From assembly GCF_000004075.3 (NCBI RefSeq), contig NC_026655.2, positions 20,631,489 to 20,695,488 on the forward strand: a DNA stretch of 64,000 nt, in the 5' to 3' direction. The notes below the pieces were generated by a model. That model had not been told where the DNA came from. It did no database searches and was given only the letters and a program-made list of their open reading frames with translations. The position numbers and the translations under genes are program-made. Of the stretch, positions 49,214 through 61,900 are shown piece by piece. Source of the stretch: Cucumis sativus. Lineage: Eukaryota > Streptophyta > Magnoliopsida > Cucurbitales > Cucurbitaceae. The number at the start of each line of letters is the position of its first letter. Positions within the stretch are counted from its first letter, which is position 1.

Positions 49214-51670
49214 TGTAGATACCGTATTTTGTCCTGCCTTTTTATTTTTTTCATTAATTAATTTATTATTTTTTTAAAAGAATTTGAATTTGAATTTAAA
49301 TTTAAATCTTAATTTTTAAATTTATGTTTTAAAACAAAAACAAAAATAAAAACATATTTAAAATTAAATTTAAAAGTAAAGATTTGTTTTTCTTCTCCCT
49401 ATTTTTCTCAACCATCCCCTGTTTTACTGAGTCACAACCCTCCCACTTTCTCCCAATCTCTCACGTTCTCCCACTCTTCCACCTTCTTCCCCAATCTCTC
49501 ACGTTCTCCCACTCTTCCACCTTCTTCCCCAATCTCTCACGTTCTCCCACTCTTCCACATTTCTCTATATTCCATTTCACTATCTAAACCTACTTCACTT
49601 CTATCTAAAAAGGAGACATTTCCATATAAAAAGAGAAGGAGACGATTCAGAAAGGAGGAGGATGTTTTTTTTTTATTATTGGAGGATTTAGAAAGAGGTG
49701 AAGAGTGAAAGAAGATCAAAAGGAATAACCTTTGGCATTGAAGGGCAGACCTCTGGTAAGTTTTTTTTTCTTTTTCCTCTTTTTATTCTTATTCTTGTTT
49801 AATGATTTTTTTTGTTGATATACTGCTTAATTATGAACTATCGTGTTCATCATTTTACCATCATTTAACATGTTAATTTTATTATTTGTATCTTTCTTAA
49901 TACTGAGCATTCTACCTTCCATTCTATATTAAATTTTTATAATTTCTTTTTAAATATTGGGTATCCATTCTGTGTTAATTTCTTTTTAAATATTGGGTAT
50001 CAATTCTGTGTTAATTTCTTTTTAATTGTTGGGTATCCATTCTGTGTTAATTTCTTTTATTATTGGGCATCCATTCTGTGTTAATTTTCTTTTATTACTA
50101 GGCATCCATTCTGTGTTAATTTCTTTTTAATTAATTAGCATCATATATTTGTATTTGGATACTCATTCTTCATTGACACCCATTTTACAGTTAATTACTT
50201 ATATCCATATGACATGCCTTAATAATTATGCATAATTAATCAATTAGCCTTCTGTATTTGGTAATACTCATTCTTTATTGGCACCCATTTTACAGTTAAT
50301 TACTTATGTCCATATAACATGTTTAATAATTATGCATAATTAATCAATTAACATCTTGTATTTGGTAATACTCATTCTTCATTGACATCAATTTTACAGT
50401 CTTTGTTAATTACTTTATACATGTATCCATATGGCATACTCCGTTAATAATTACTGCTATCCATATATTATCCATGTTAATAATTATGCATGATATAATT
50501 AATATTTGGCAACAACCATTTTTCATTTGGCCTATTAATTAATTAGCAACTTGTATGTGACATTTTCACTCCCTCATTCTAATTATTTGCATGATGTATT
50601 AATTAATCAGTATGCATATGTGGCTATAATTATTTGATATTCATTTTGGTGTGATTATTTATTTGCAATATTATTTATTTGCATATTGGGCCAAACCTAC
50701 TTTGGTATTCAACTGTTAGTTATTATTTGATATCAATTTGGCCCTCGTTTAATTATGCATTAATCAATTATTTTGCATCCTGCATTAATCAATTATTTTG
50801 CATCCTGCATTAATCAATTATTTTGCATCATTTTGATTTAATTAATTATGTTGCATGTGTTGTATTAATTAATTATCTTGCATCCTACATTAATATCTTT
50901 TACATTTTGCATATATTATCAATGTATTTATTTTATCTCAGCATATTACTTCTAAGTATTTTTCAAATTTCATAATGTTTTGCCATTGTTATTATTATTT
51001 TTTATTTAAATATAATAATGTAAATTGGAGAAAAAGTATTGTTTTTTTATGGATTTTATAATTTAAAATCCATAAATACATGAAATTTTTCCGTTTGAAA
51101 TTTAATTAATAGATTGTTTTTTTTAAATTAACACATTTCATATTTTAAATGAGACTGAGTAGTATTTTCTATGAATTTATTAATTCTAGATATATGAAAT
51201 TTTTCATTAAACACCTATGATAGAGATTAAAATATCAAGTTTTGGTATCTTAATATTCTTAAGGTGAATAAAAATCTTTTAAAACAAAAATAAACTTAAT
51301 TTTTCTAATGGCTCCTATGCCACCCATAATCATCAATTCATGCTTAGGTTTTACTTTCTTCGATATGAATTGATAAACATGGGACATTTAAACAAAACCT
51401 AAATAAAAACTTTGTTTTGTGAACCTCTATAATTTAATTTAAAAGATAAAATTGGGTAACCATTTTTTGGGTGTTGTAGGGTGCTAACACCTTCCTTACA
51501 CACAACTGACTCCCGAACTTAAATCTCTGAATGTACGCAGACCATTTTTTTTTTCTTTTTTTTGGGTGACCAATCACACCTTAATATGGTTGGTGGCGAC
51601 TTCAAAACTATTTATTAAAATTAAATAAACGGGGAGGTCGGCCGCTCCGCGTAGCGATCACGTCGCGACA
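49214..51670 (+). repeat. 3' LTR of the Tat-like element
   Basis: 2457 bases, nearly identical to 38855-41331. Visible differences include one fewer T near 49385, an added AG in AAAAGAGAAGG (about 49630), CTCTGGTAAG for CTGCTGGTAAG (49751), loss of about 15 bases near 50754 and CCTTCCTTAC for CCTTCCCTAC (51490). Confidence 0.95.
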
Positions 51671-52930
51671 AACATCATGTATTTGACGATACCCATTTTC
51701 TAATAATTATTCATAATTAATTAATTAGCACCACCCTATTTCACGTTTTTAATTTTTGGCATCTTGAGTTAATTATTTGACATCCATTTGGCTAGTATTC
51801 TGCATCTGATTAATTATTTGACACCTATTTGACAAATTAATTAGAGTGTTTTGCATTAATTAATTATTTGACACCCATTTTTGTGGTATGTTAATTATTT
51901 CATTTGGTTATTTAATTAGATGATTGTGTTCATTATTTGGTTGATGTGTTAATTATTTAGCACCCATTTGGCATGTTAATTTAATTATTTGCATATTTTT
52001 AATTATTTAGGCATTCATTAGATTATGTGTTAATTACTTGTATCATTCAAATTATCATTCATTCGACTACTATGTCACTATTTATTTGCATCTTGCTTCT
52101 TTGACATCCTCGTTTAATTTAATTATTCATTACTCTGCGTGACCTTATTAATTATTTTACATCGTTATGCATTAATTAATTATTTTACATCTTTATGCAT
52201 TAATTAATTATTTTACATTGCATTAATTAATCATCATGTACATATTGTTTATATTATCTCGTATTTATTTTATATATTTATTTTATCTCAACATATTAAT
52301 GTTCAAGTATTGTTTTTTTAATGGACTTTATGATTTAAATTTCATGAATACATGAAATTTCTCCGTTTGAAATTTAATTAATAAATTGCTTTTAAATAAA
52401 CACATTTCATATTTTAAATAAGACTGAGGAGTGTTTTCCGTTTTCTATGAATTTATTAATTCTTAGATACATGGAATTTCTCATTAAACACCTATGATGA
52501 AGATTAAAATATCAAATATTTGTATCTTAATATCTTTGAGGTGAATAAAATATCAAATCTTGGTATCTTAGTATCTTTGAGGTGAATAAAAAAATCTTTT
52601 AAAACGAAAATAAACTTCATTTGGCTTCACATTGTAAATATTTACACCCATAATTATCAATTTATGCTTGAATTTTTTTTTCTTCCATTTGAATAGATAA
52701 ACATGGAACATTTAAATAAAACCTAAATAAACCCTAAAAGATAAAATTGGGTAACAAAATGGGTGTTGTAGGGTGCTAATAGCTCCCGAACTGAATTTAA
52801 ATATGCTGAATTTAGGTAGACCATTTTTTTTCTTTTTTGGGTGACCAATCACATGGTTGATGGCGACTCTCAAACTATTTATTTATAAAAATTAAATAAA
52901 CTGGCAGGTCAGCTGCTCCACGTAGTGACA
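51671..52930 (+). repeat. Solo LTR of Tat-like family, right part
   Basis: Continues the copy interrupted at 38854. The first five bases are the AACAT duplication. The rest follows the family order to GGGTGACCAATCACA, TGGCGACT and the end GCTCCACGTAGTGACA (52930), where the young LTR has GCTCCGCGTAGCGATC. It is clearly older than the element inside it. Confidence 0.85.
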
Positions 52931-53963
52931 CATAGTTACACTATTAATTAAAAGGGCTAATTAAGGGGTAATTTTACATTAAATTATAGATATTTTCTCA
53001 ATCTAACAAAAAGTTTTTAAAAAAAATATTAGCTTCACATTGCAACAAATGTTTACGTCCTAAATATTATCGAATGTGGTTTAAAAAATGCTTTTTTCCA
53101 ATATTCACCCTTAGAATAAACTATCTAAAAAGTATTTGTAATAGTCGAGTTAATTTGGCGCACTTACAATTTTTTTCTTTTCTGATCTACAAATTTCTTT
53201 TACCTCAATGTTCAATCCTTTGGTTGGTAATGTGAGTTCAATTCATCTAGATTCGAATATTATTCTACATTAAAAAACTAAGCATGTAAAATTGATATAT
53301 AATCTTAGCATTTTAGAGAAACCACTACTCAATTGACCATGATATATTGACAAAACTCTCTCTTTCTGCTACTAGTTTCCATCATCTCCAAACCAAGCTC
53401 AATGTCCATTTGCTTGCGGGAGGGTGTGAAGACAAGCCCTAAAGAATAGTCCATCAAGGACAGGACATCTCGTTAAGGCCATTGTTTGTTAGCGTTGGTT
53501 GTTATGCTCAAATATTTGAGGAGTTTTCTTCCTTTTCTTTGCCTACAATAGGATTTAATTTTCTCTGTATCCATGTGTGAGAAAATCAATGAAAGTTTTT
53601 CCGTTTATACAAATTCTTTCTTAATTTTTCTATAATCAATATGAGATATGAGATAGGACTGCATGTGTAATTTAAACCAAATACCATCATCGTTATGAGA
53701 TATGACTGCAATTAAACCAAATACCACCTTTCGTGGGGAATCAATAAAGCAATTCGAAAATCTATTTTCTGTTCATATTCTGAGAGTGGTATGACAAAGT
53801 CTCAAGTCTGCAATTCAAGTCTGTAACTCCATGCAACACCAAAAAGGTGACTAGGGAGTTTTTTTTTTCCAACCATTTTTGTGGCTGTAAGTAACACGTG
53901 ACATTGACCCTGCAACGTCAAGTGTGTCACAAATTGCAATTTCTGTCGACGTAGTAAAATCTA
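52931..53963. other. Intergenic with a copia-like LTR fragment
   Basis: At about 53425-53640 the order GCGGGAGGG / TGTGAAGACAAG followed by TCTCTGTATCCATGTGTGAG and AAATCAATGAAAGTTTTT looks like a polypurine tract and the R/U5-type end of a plant copia LTR. No coding region accompanies it. The rest is AT-rich without features. Confidence 0.4.
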
Positions 53964-55412
53964 TGTCGCGACGTGATCACTACGTGGAGCGGCCGACCTC
54001 CCCGTTTATTTAATTTTAATAAATAAGTAGTTTTGGAGTCGCCACCAATCATATTAAGGTGTGATTGGTCACCCAAAAAAGAAGGAAAAAAAATGGTATC
54101 CGTAAATTCAGATATCACCCTACAACACCCACCAAATGGTTAGCCAATTTTATCTTTTAAATTAAATATATGGGTTCACAAAACAAAGTTTTTATTTAGT
54201 TTTTGTTTAAATGTCCCATGTTTATCAATTCATATCGAATAAAGTAAAACCTAAGCATGAATTGATAATTATGGGTGGCATAAGAGCCATTAGAAAAATG
54301 AAGTTTATTTTTGTTTTAAAAGATTTTTATTCACATTAAGAATATTAAGATACCAAAATTTGATATTTTAATCTCTATTATAGGTGTTTAATGAGAAATT
54401 TCATGTATCTAGAATTACTAAATTCATAGAAAACACTATTCAGTCTCATTTAAAATATAAAATTTTTTTATTTAAAAACAATCTATTAATTAAATTTCAA
54501 ACGGAAAAATTTCATGTATTCATGGAATTTAAATTATAAAATTCATAAAAAACAATATTTTTTCTCCAATTTATATTTTTATATTTCAATTGGAAAATGA
54601 ATAATAACAATGACAAAACATTATGAAATTTGAAAAATACTTTAAAGGCAATATGTTGAGATAAAATAAATACATAAAATAAATACAGGATAATGTAAGC
54701 AATATGGAAAATGTACAAGATGATTAATTAACATATGATGCAAGATAATTAATTAATACAACACATGCAAGAAAATTAATTAATTCAAAATGATGCAAAA
54801 TAATTAATTAATGCAAAAAGATGCAAAATAATTAATTAATTCATAAACATGCAAAATAATTAATTAATTCTGAAATATGCAAAATAATTAATCAGGCAGA
54901 CCAGAGTAATGAATAATTAAACGAGGATGCCAAATGGGTGAAATAATCATTAGCATAGTGCCAAAGTAGATTTAATGCAAGATGTCAATAAATAATCACA
55001 ATAGCCAAATGGATGTCAAATAATTTTAGCAATATGCATGCTGATTAATTAATTAATACATAATGCAAATAATTCGAATAAGTAATTGACATAAGAGGCC
55101 AAATGAGTGTCAAAATAGTTAACCATGTGCAAATAATTAGCCTTCAAAAATTAAAACTGTCCTAATTAATTAACAATGTATAATTAAGAGAATGTAAAAT
55201 TAAAACTGTCAAATACATGGAAACCAAGAAAAACAGGGATGGTTGAGAAAAATAAAAATAAGGAGTGAAAAAAAAACTTTCACTTTTAAATTTTAAATAT
55301 GTTTTTATTTTTATTTTTGTTTTAAAATATAAATTTAAAATTCAAATTCAAATTCTTTTAAAAAATAATACATAAATGAAAAAGGAAAGAAGAACAAAAT
55401 AAGATATCTACA
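53964..55412 (-). repeat. Inverted solo LTR of the Tat-like family
   Basis: The plus strand starts TGTCGCGACGTGATCACTAC and GGAGCGGCCGACCTCCCC, the reverse complement of the young LTR end, and finishes AGATATCTACA, the reverse complement of the LTR start. It is about 1.45 kb, shorter than the 2.4-kb LTR; much of the 5' third including the CT-rich array is missing. No convincing target duplication (atcta on the left, agaca on the right). Confidence 0.85.
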
Positions 55413-56790
55413 AGACAGGTACAAAACTGAGTAAAATCCATGTACAAAACTTAGTAAAATCCAAGTACAAAACTGTCATTTCTATTCATGCATGAAGTGT
55501 TATTATACTAGAGTTCCATAACTACAAACAGGATGTGTATCATGAAAGGGAATGTATATTCCAACTTAATTTTCCAATCAAATACAACCTCAATACAACA
55601 ACTATTTAGAGGGTTTATTTGTTTACATATACACTTAAAGTTTTCTTTATACAGATATCACAAAAGAGATCAATCACACAAGAAAAGAAAAACTCGATTT
55701 GATCTTCGTAGAATTAATTCTTTCTTACACACATTTTTGTAAAACAAATCAAACATTGTGTCACCATGATGTCTGACATCCTAAAAATTGATTAATTTTA
55801 AAGTAAAAAAAAAGAAAGTTACTACTCATCTTTTTACAGTATGATTGAACACTGGAATAAAGTAAATAAAATCAATAAAAAAAATGGTACGTGAGAAACT
55901 AGAGGTGAGTTTGGAAGTCAATTGTGTATAAAAAAAAATCTTAGAAGACGTTGACCACATTTTATATCTTCTTGAACTGAAATCATTGTTTAATAAAATT
56001 CATTTTAAAAAATGCCTTATTTCATGGCTCATTCCAACATCTGAAGTGATATCCCATAAAATAAATGAAAATATTTCAAATGGTGAGAAATTATTACAAC
56101 TTTTCTAAATTTATAATTTTAAATAATTTATTTTGATTAAATTCATTTTTTGTTTTGTTGAGATCAAAACTTAGACTAAAAAAATGTTGATTCTATTGTC
56201 TGAAAAATAACTAACTAGACATATTTCTAGACTTACAAAATCATAAATGTTTCAAAAAAAATTTAAAAATCTTAAAAGCAAAACTTTCTAAATATTTAAA
56301 CAGAGTTTTATGGAAGATTTCAAAATTAATTACTTAAAAACGAATCTTTTTTTAGAAAAAACTTTGAGCAATTTTAATTAGAAACCAAATAAGAGTTTAT
56401 GAACAATTAATATAATAAGAAAAATCAAAGATGCAACATAGCAAATTAAACAAATAAAAACAAAATAGAATTTTACAAAAAGTATTAGGAACTGCTACAA
56501 AGAAATCTATAAATAACGAAATTTAAGATATTTGGAAATCTCATCATTGGAATTTTTTTTTGAAGGGAGAAGGGTAAAGAGAAAAATGATATTTAAAATA
56601 ATCAAATTATGACTTATTATCTACTATGCAACAAGAATCTCAGAATCTGTTGAAATAACACCACACTAGATTGCAAAAAAAGAAAAGTAGAGATTCAAAG
56701 TAAAATATTTAAGGGAACACCCATGCATACATATATACATGATAATCGTAGTTGATCGTCATTTGAAGAATAATAATTAATGATAAACAA

Positions 56791-56967
56791 TATTTTAAAA
56801 TAATTACAAATATAGCAAAACTATCGTTGATAGACTCGTATCATCTATCTGATAGACCAATATTTACAACATGGTCTATCGGTGTCATAGATAGAATTTG
56901 ACAAATTTTGCTATATTTACAAATTTTTTAAAATGTTGCTATATACTTAATTATTTTGAATCTAATT
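56791..56967 (-). repeat. MITE-like repeat, copy with one lost end
   Basis: Its right edge, read on the minus strand as AATTAGATTCAAAATAATTA, matches the left edge of the 58504 copy. An internal perfect 13-base inverted pair, AAATATAGCAAAA (56808) and TTTTGCTATATTT (56907), brackets 'gatagac' motifs. The opposite terminal sequence is not found, so the copy is incomplete. Confidence 0.55.
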
Positions 56968-58503
56968 ACTAAATTTGCAATTATCCCTATATTTAAGCAT
57001 AAATGAGATATGAATTTGAGAGTTGTATGATGACAATATAAAAATAAGAAGAAAAAAGAACATATCATTTATCAAAATTAGAACATCCCAAGTATAGGAA
57101 GAGTACATGAATGAACCAGTAGCACATATGAATAAGAGTAATTCTGAGAACATGAAAGTAAGGTTAAGAAAGATTTAAAAAAAAATAAAAGTTACTACAT
57201 ATACCAATGAAGTGCACATTACTTTTCGGTGCCTCGATCATAGGAAATCCAAAGTTTAGCTTAGAGCTATTTTTTAGGATGCATGTGAGTGAAGACAAAA
57301 CATGTTGAAAGGACTCGTGTTGGTTTGTGGGGATAATTTTCGCTCTAATAAGCTTTAAGACATATAAGGATATTGTTTGTTGCCAAGTCGTAGGAGAATG
57401 TCAGGGATCTGAATTGTTACAAAAAAAAAATAGAATTTAAAGTAAAGAAATAAAAAAGAATAAATTAGCAAAAAAAACTAAAATAAGAAATACATAACCC
57501 TAAAGTTTTAAAGTAGTAGTAATAATAATGATAGTAATAAGAAAATGTTTCAAACTGTAGCCGAGAATAGAAAAGTTACAACAGTAAAGAACAGCAACAG
57601 CGGGAATAATGAACAGCAACAATAACAACAGTAGTAAATAGCAATAGTGAACGACAACTGCAATACAGAAACAATATGAACCTTTAAGACATTTCACGAC
57701 TCTACTCAAGAATGTGCTAACAGATAGGTATACAACTGACTTTGCATAGAAATCAGCTTGAAAAAATGAAGATCAAAGACAAGACATAGTGTTTACAATT
57801 GTCCATCTCTTCCATCCTTCTTTCCAAAAATTGAGTGCCCTAAGGACCTAAACAAATAGATCAAATAATAAGTATAAAAGGGAGAATGTGGAAATGAATT
57901 TGAGAATAAAATAATATTATAAATTTCTTTCACAAATTTTTCATCCAACAGAGAAGAAGGGAAGGAATTAAGAAATTAGAAAAATAAATAAATAAAATGA
58001 GGACCGACACTAGCACAAGATGACGGGGGTGGGGTCATAAGAAGAAAACGAGGATTGACTTCTCGTGCAAGCTAGAAGAAGAAAATGAGGATTTGGGTCG
58101 GCGACATTTTGAGAGTTGAAAGGGTTTGCATGAGATGGGATCCAATTTCGGAAAAATTGAATTAAATTTTATTTTAATAAAATAAGTTTTTGCATTGTTA
58201 TGACAACAAATAACTATCACAGACAAGGAAAATCTGAAAAACATAGTTAGTTTTTTCTCGCCAAAGACGCAAAATTTGACATTGATGACATTTTTTCTTC
58301 TCTTCTTTTTAATTTGGATTGTGGCGAGGTGTCATGGTAGGTCATTTTTCTTGTAATGAATCAAAAGGGTGGGCGGCCACCCACTAGCAATAGCAATAGC
58401 CTAACTATTGCGATAGCGATAGCAATTAATAGTGATAGGCTTTGTGATAGCAATAGCTTTAGATTTTGCTATTTATACTTGCACATATAACAATTAGATT
58501 CAA

Positions 58504-58667
58504 AATAATTAAATATATAGCAATATTCTAAAAAATTTGCAAATAAAGCAAAATTTGATGTTATCAATAATAGACCATGTTGGAAATTGGTCTATCAACG
58601 ATAGAAATCTATCACGGACAAATTTAAATTTATAACTTTTTAAAATATTATTATATACTTAATTATT
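58504..58667 (+). repeat. MITE with 30-base terminal inverted repeats
   Basis: The left end AATAATTAAATATATAGCAA... (58504-58533) and the reverse complement of the right end (58638-58667) agree at 26 of 30 positions. The interior carries TAGACCATGTTGGAAATTGG and CTATCAACGATAGAAATCTA. Total length is about 164 bases, with no coding capacity. Confidence 0.65.
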
Positions 58668-58951
58668 ATTCCTAAAATTGTCACCAAACATAATTACTCT
58701 ACTTTAAATTTATGTCATTTTGTTTAATATAAATTATTCGATAAAAGCTTTCAAAAAATAATTCATCAAAATTGAAAAAAAAAAACATATAAATATAGAA
58801 ACGATAAACTTGAAATTTGTAATCGATGAGAATGCGACAAATTTACAGACAATAGAGTATATTAAAAAGTGATTCTTCACAAATAATCTACTAGTTTCTT
58901 ACAAACCTCTACTTTGATTTGATTTCTTTGACACAATAACAATATGAGCTC

Positions 58952-61900
58952 TCAATGTTCGGTTATAGAATCATTAATATTCTTTCCACCATCTTCAACA
59001 TTTTGATACTTGTAACACCTAGCACATACTAAATAATATCCAAAATTAATCACTCCAATCACAAATATCATCCAATAAACATTGTCAACTCTTCCTTGAT
59101 TGATATCATCAGGCAACCATTTCGTAACCTTATGAAGTAGATCGATCAAACCTGTGCTAAGATAATACGCAACGGCAATCACGAGCGAGATCATCGCCGT
59201 TGCCGTGCTACGCAACGACGTTGGAAATTCCTGATAGTATAATCCAACTTGTCCAGGAAAATGAAAAGCTTCTCCCATACCAACCAAAACTAGTTGTGGG
59301 AAAAGCCACAAAGCTGATATTGGCACTATTGCCTCAGCTTGGTCTTGAAGGTGATGAACATGAGCAATCTTGAGTCTCTTTGATTCTACTAATGCTGACA
59401 CTACCATGGAAAGAAAATTGAAAACATGACCAAGACCGATGCGTTCGAGAGGTCGTGGCATTCGTCCGATCAACTTTTTCCAAATAGGGTAGAGAAACCT
59501 ATCGACTAGGGTTAGTGAGATAGTGGTGGAGATGAAGATAATGACGGCAAAAGACCCTGCAGGGATTTTGAAGTTTGGACCAAGGTGACGGTCCATGGTC
59601 AGGGCTTGGAGGACAGTTAAGCTTCCTTGAATTGCAATGGGGACAGAGAGGAAAATGCTAGTTGACCAAAGAGGAAAGATTTTAAGTAAAGTTTTGAAAT
59701 CTTCTACTTCTTGTACTTTACAAAGCCTCCAAGGTTTTGCAATGGTTCCATCCAAATGGATATCTCCACGTGTTATTAGAGCCGCACGATTCAAACACCT
59801 TCAATTGTTCCATCAAAGATAATGTTATTTCGAAAGCATTCAAAATTCTAACTAGAAAATATGGGAAACCTCACATTCTTTATGATATATATGAGTTATA
59901 TTATTAATTCTCACATTTTCTTAAATTTAAATATTTTAACCAAAGGTTTATGTGGGTACTTGAGTAAATCAATATAAAAAGAAATACATGTTGACAATTT
60001 GAGTCATAACTTTAACAACAATTAGAAAGAAAATAAAAAAAGAGAGAAAATTTTGTGGATCCATTTTAAATTTCAATTTAGTCTATTTTTTGTTGTAATC
60101 TTGCTAGAAAGGTCCTCAATAATTATTAAAGATTATATTTCTTTAACGTCTCTAGTTTTGTCCTATTGATAAAGAAAGTTTTCATTTTGAAATTTTGTGT
60201 GACTTTATGAAATTGTTTATTTTTATTTAAAGTTTTGTGTCTTTCTTTTTCTTTTAAAAAAATAAATGTAAGAAATGTAAGGTTGATATTATAAAAGCAA
60301 AATTTTGACAGTTTCATTAGTATTTTTTAAATAAGTTGTTATAACAATCATTCTTGTCCATATACGTTATTAAAAAACTTTTTGGATTTCTTTTAAAAGT
60401 TGAAGGAGGTTAATAAAACATTTATAAATTTATAAATATGTTTTAAATAAATTACTAACAATTTCATACAAACATTTCTAAACCTTTCCTTTTAAGTTTT
60501 GTAAATTTCAAAATTCGAAAAATATTAATGAAATAAATTACAAAGTTGAAGAATATGTTTTATAATCTATAATTCCTATGGACCCAACACTTGTGATGTA
60601 ACAAAGTCTAGACATATACAATTTTTAAGAAAAGTGGTCAAATCTATTTTATTTTTCATGTATCTTTTTTATTCTAACAAATTCAATTATTGATCCAAAT
60701 AAAAGAAAATATCTTCGTTTTTTTTATCTTATTTTATAGAACAAAAGATTTGACCTCATGAAAACTGCACAAAAATATCAATAAATTTAGTTGGACAAAA
60801 ATATTTATTGTGACGTCTTTGAATTTGATTCAAATATTTTGATCAGAAATTTGTTGGCTTCAAATTAATATTCCAATAATCCAACCAACGGAAATATTTT
60901 AATTTAGATTGATTTGAAATTGATTTGAGTTATTTGTTTTAGATGGGAAATGAATCAAATATTACCCGTATACTTAATTTAGTTTAGTGAGTTAATTAAC
61001 TTCAATAAAATTTAAGGTCCTATTTCCTAACCATTCTATTTCTTTTTATATATTTTTTTAAAAAATATTTTGTTGATTAAATTTTATTTGGTTTTATTAA
61101 ATTAGTTTGCAGTAATTTTATTTATTTATTTATTGTTGAAGACACGTTTTTCATCTTTTACTTAAGTTTTAAAATTCAATATTTAGGTAAGTATAATCAG
61201 AAGTAAATTAATTTAATAATGAAGTGAAAAGGTGTTGGTTAAAAGATAAATTAGTGAAAACTAATAATACATTTTCACCTTTATAAGTCATTATCAAAAT
61301 AAATGATTGTAGTCAACATGGTTTTTTTAATTCAATATACATACATTGTTATTCTCTACCTACCTTAGATTATTCTATAAAAAAAGGAGAAAAAAAAAAG
61401 ACTAACTTATCACAATAGTCATAATGATCTAAAACACAACCTACATATATTAATTACATACATTGGTTATTATTTATTGTTTTTTCTATATAAATTATAG
61501 AAATACCAATAAATTTTATTATTTGTTTAAAAATGACCAATCAATTTGTAAAGTTTCAACAATTCCTTTAAACTTCAAAATATATATATATATAGTCGTT
61601 GTTATACCGTTGATTTTAGAATGAAAACCACCGACACCTCGTTTTATATAAATGCACGTAAACTTTTAAAATTTTTATTGATACCCATAATGTTTTTAAA
61701 ATATTTTAATTAAAACTCTTTCATTACTGTTTATGTAGGGGACTCACGTCATTATTTCAAGCACTTCATTTCTAAAATGTATAAGCTTTTAAAAGTGGCG
61801 TCAATATTTTTATTCTCAATAAATAAAGTTTAAAATTTGATTATACGGTTAGATATATATGAATGTCAACCATTTATCATCTACAATAATGATTCCCTCT

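Larger units (their letters stand above)
38855..51670 (+). mobile_element. Ty3/gypsy Tat/Ogre-like LTR retrotransposon, 12.8 kb, recent
   Basis: Complete in outline: 5' LTR 38855-41331, primer-binding site, leader, gag, pol remnants, tandem-repeat 3' UTR, polypurine tract and 3' LTR 49214-51670, flanked by a perfect AACAT duplication. The long LTRs, the PBS type (TGGCGACTCCACTGGGGAC) and the gag/RT motifs place it with plant Tat-lineage elements (the Ogre group). The LTRs are nearly identical, differing by a handful of substitutions and short indels, so insertion is recent. In contrast, gag is closed by nonsense codons, protease and RNase H are not detectable and integrase is fragmented. It is therefore non-autonomous. 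Confidence 0.93.
55413..58951. other. AT-rich intergenic region
   Basis: No convincing gene. It holds two related MITE-like repeats (56791-56967 and 58504-58667), an ACAGCAACAATAAC-type low-complexity stretch (57505-57690) and a GATAGCAATAGC microsatellite-like block (58387-58455). The last ~95 bases before 58952 (that is, downstream of the inverted NPF copy) match the 3' flank of copy 2. Confidence 0.5.
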
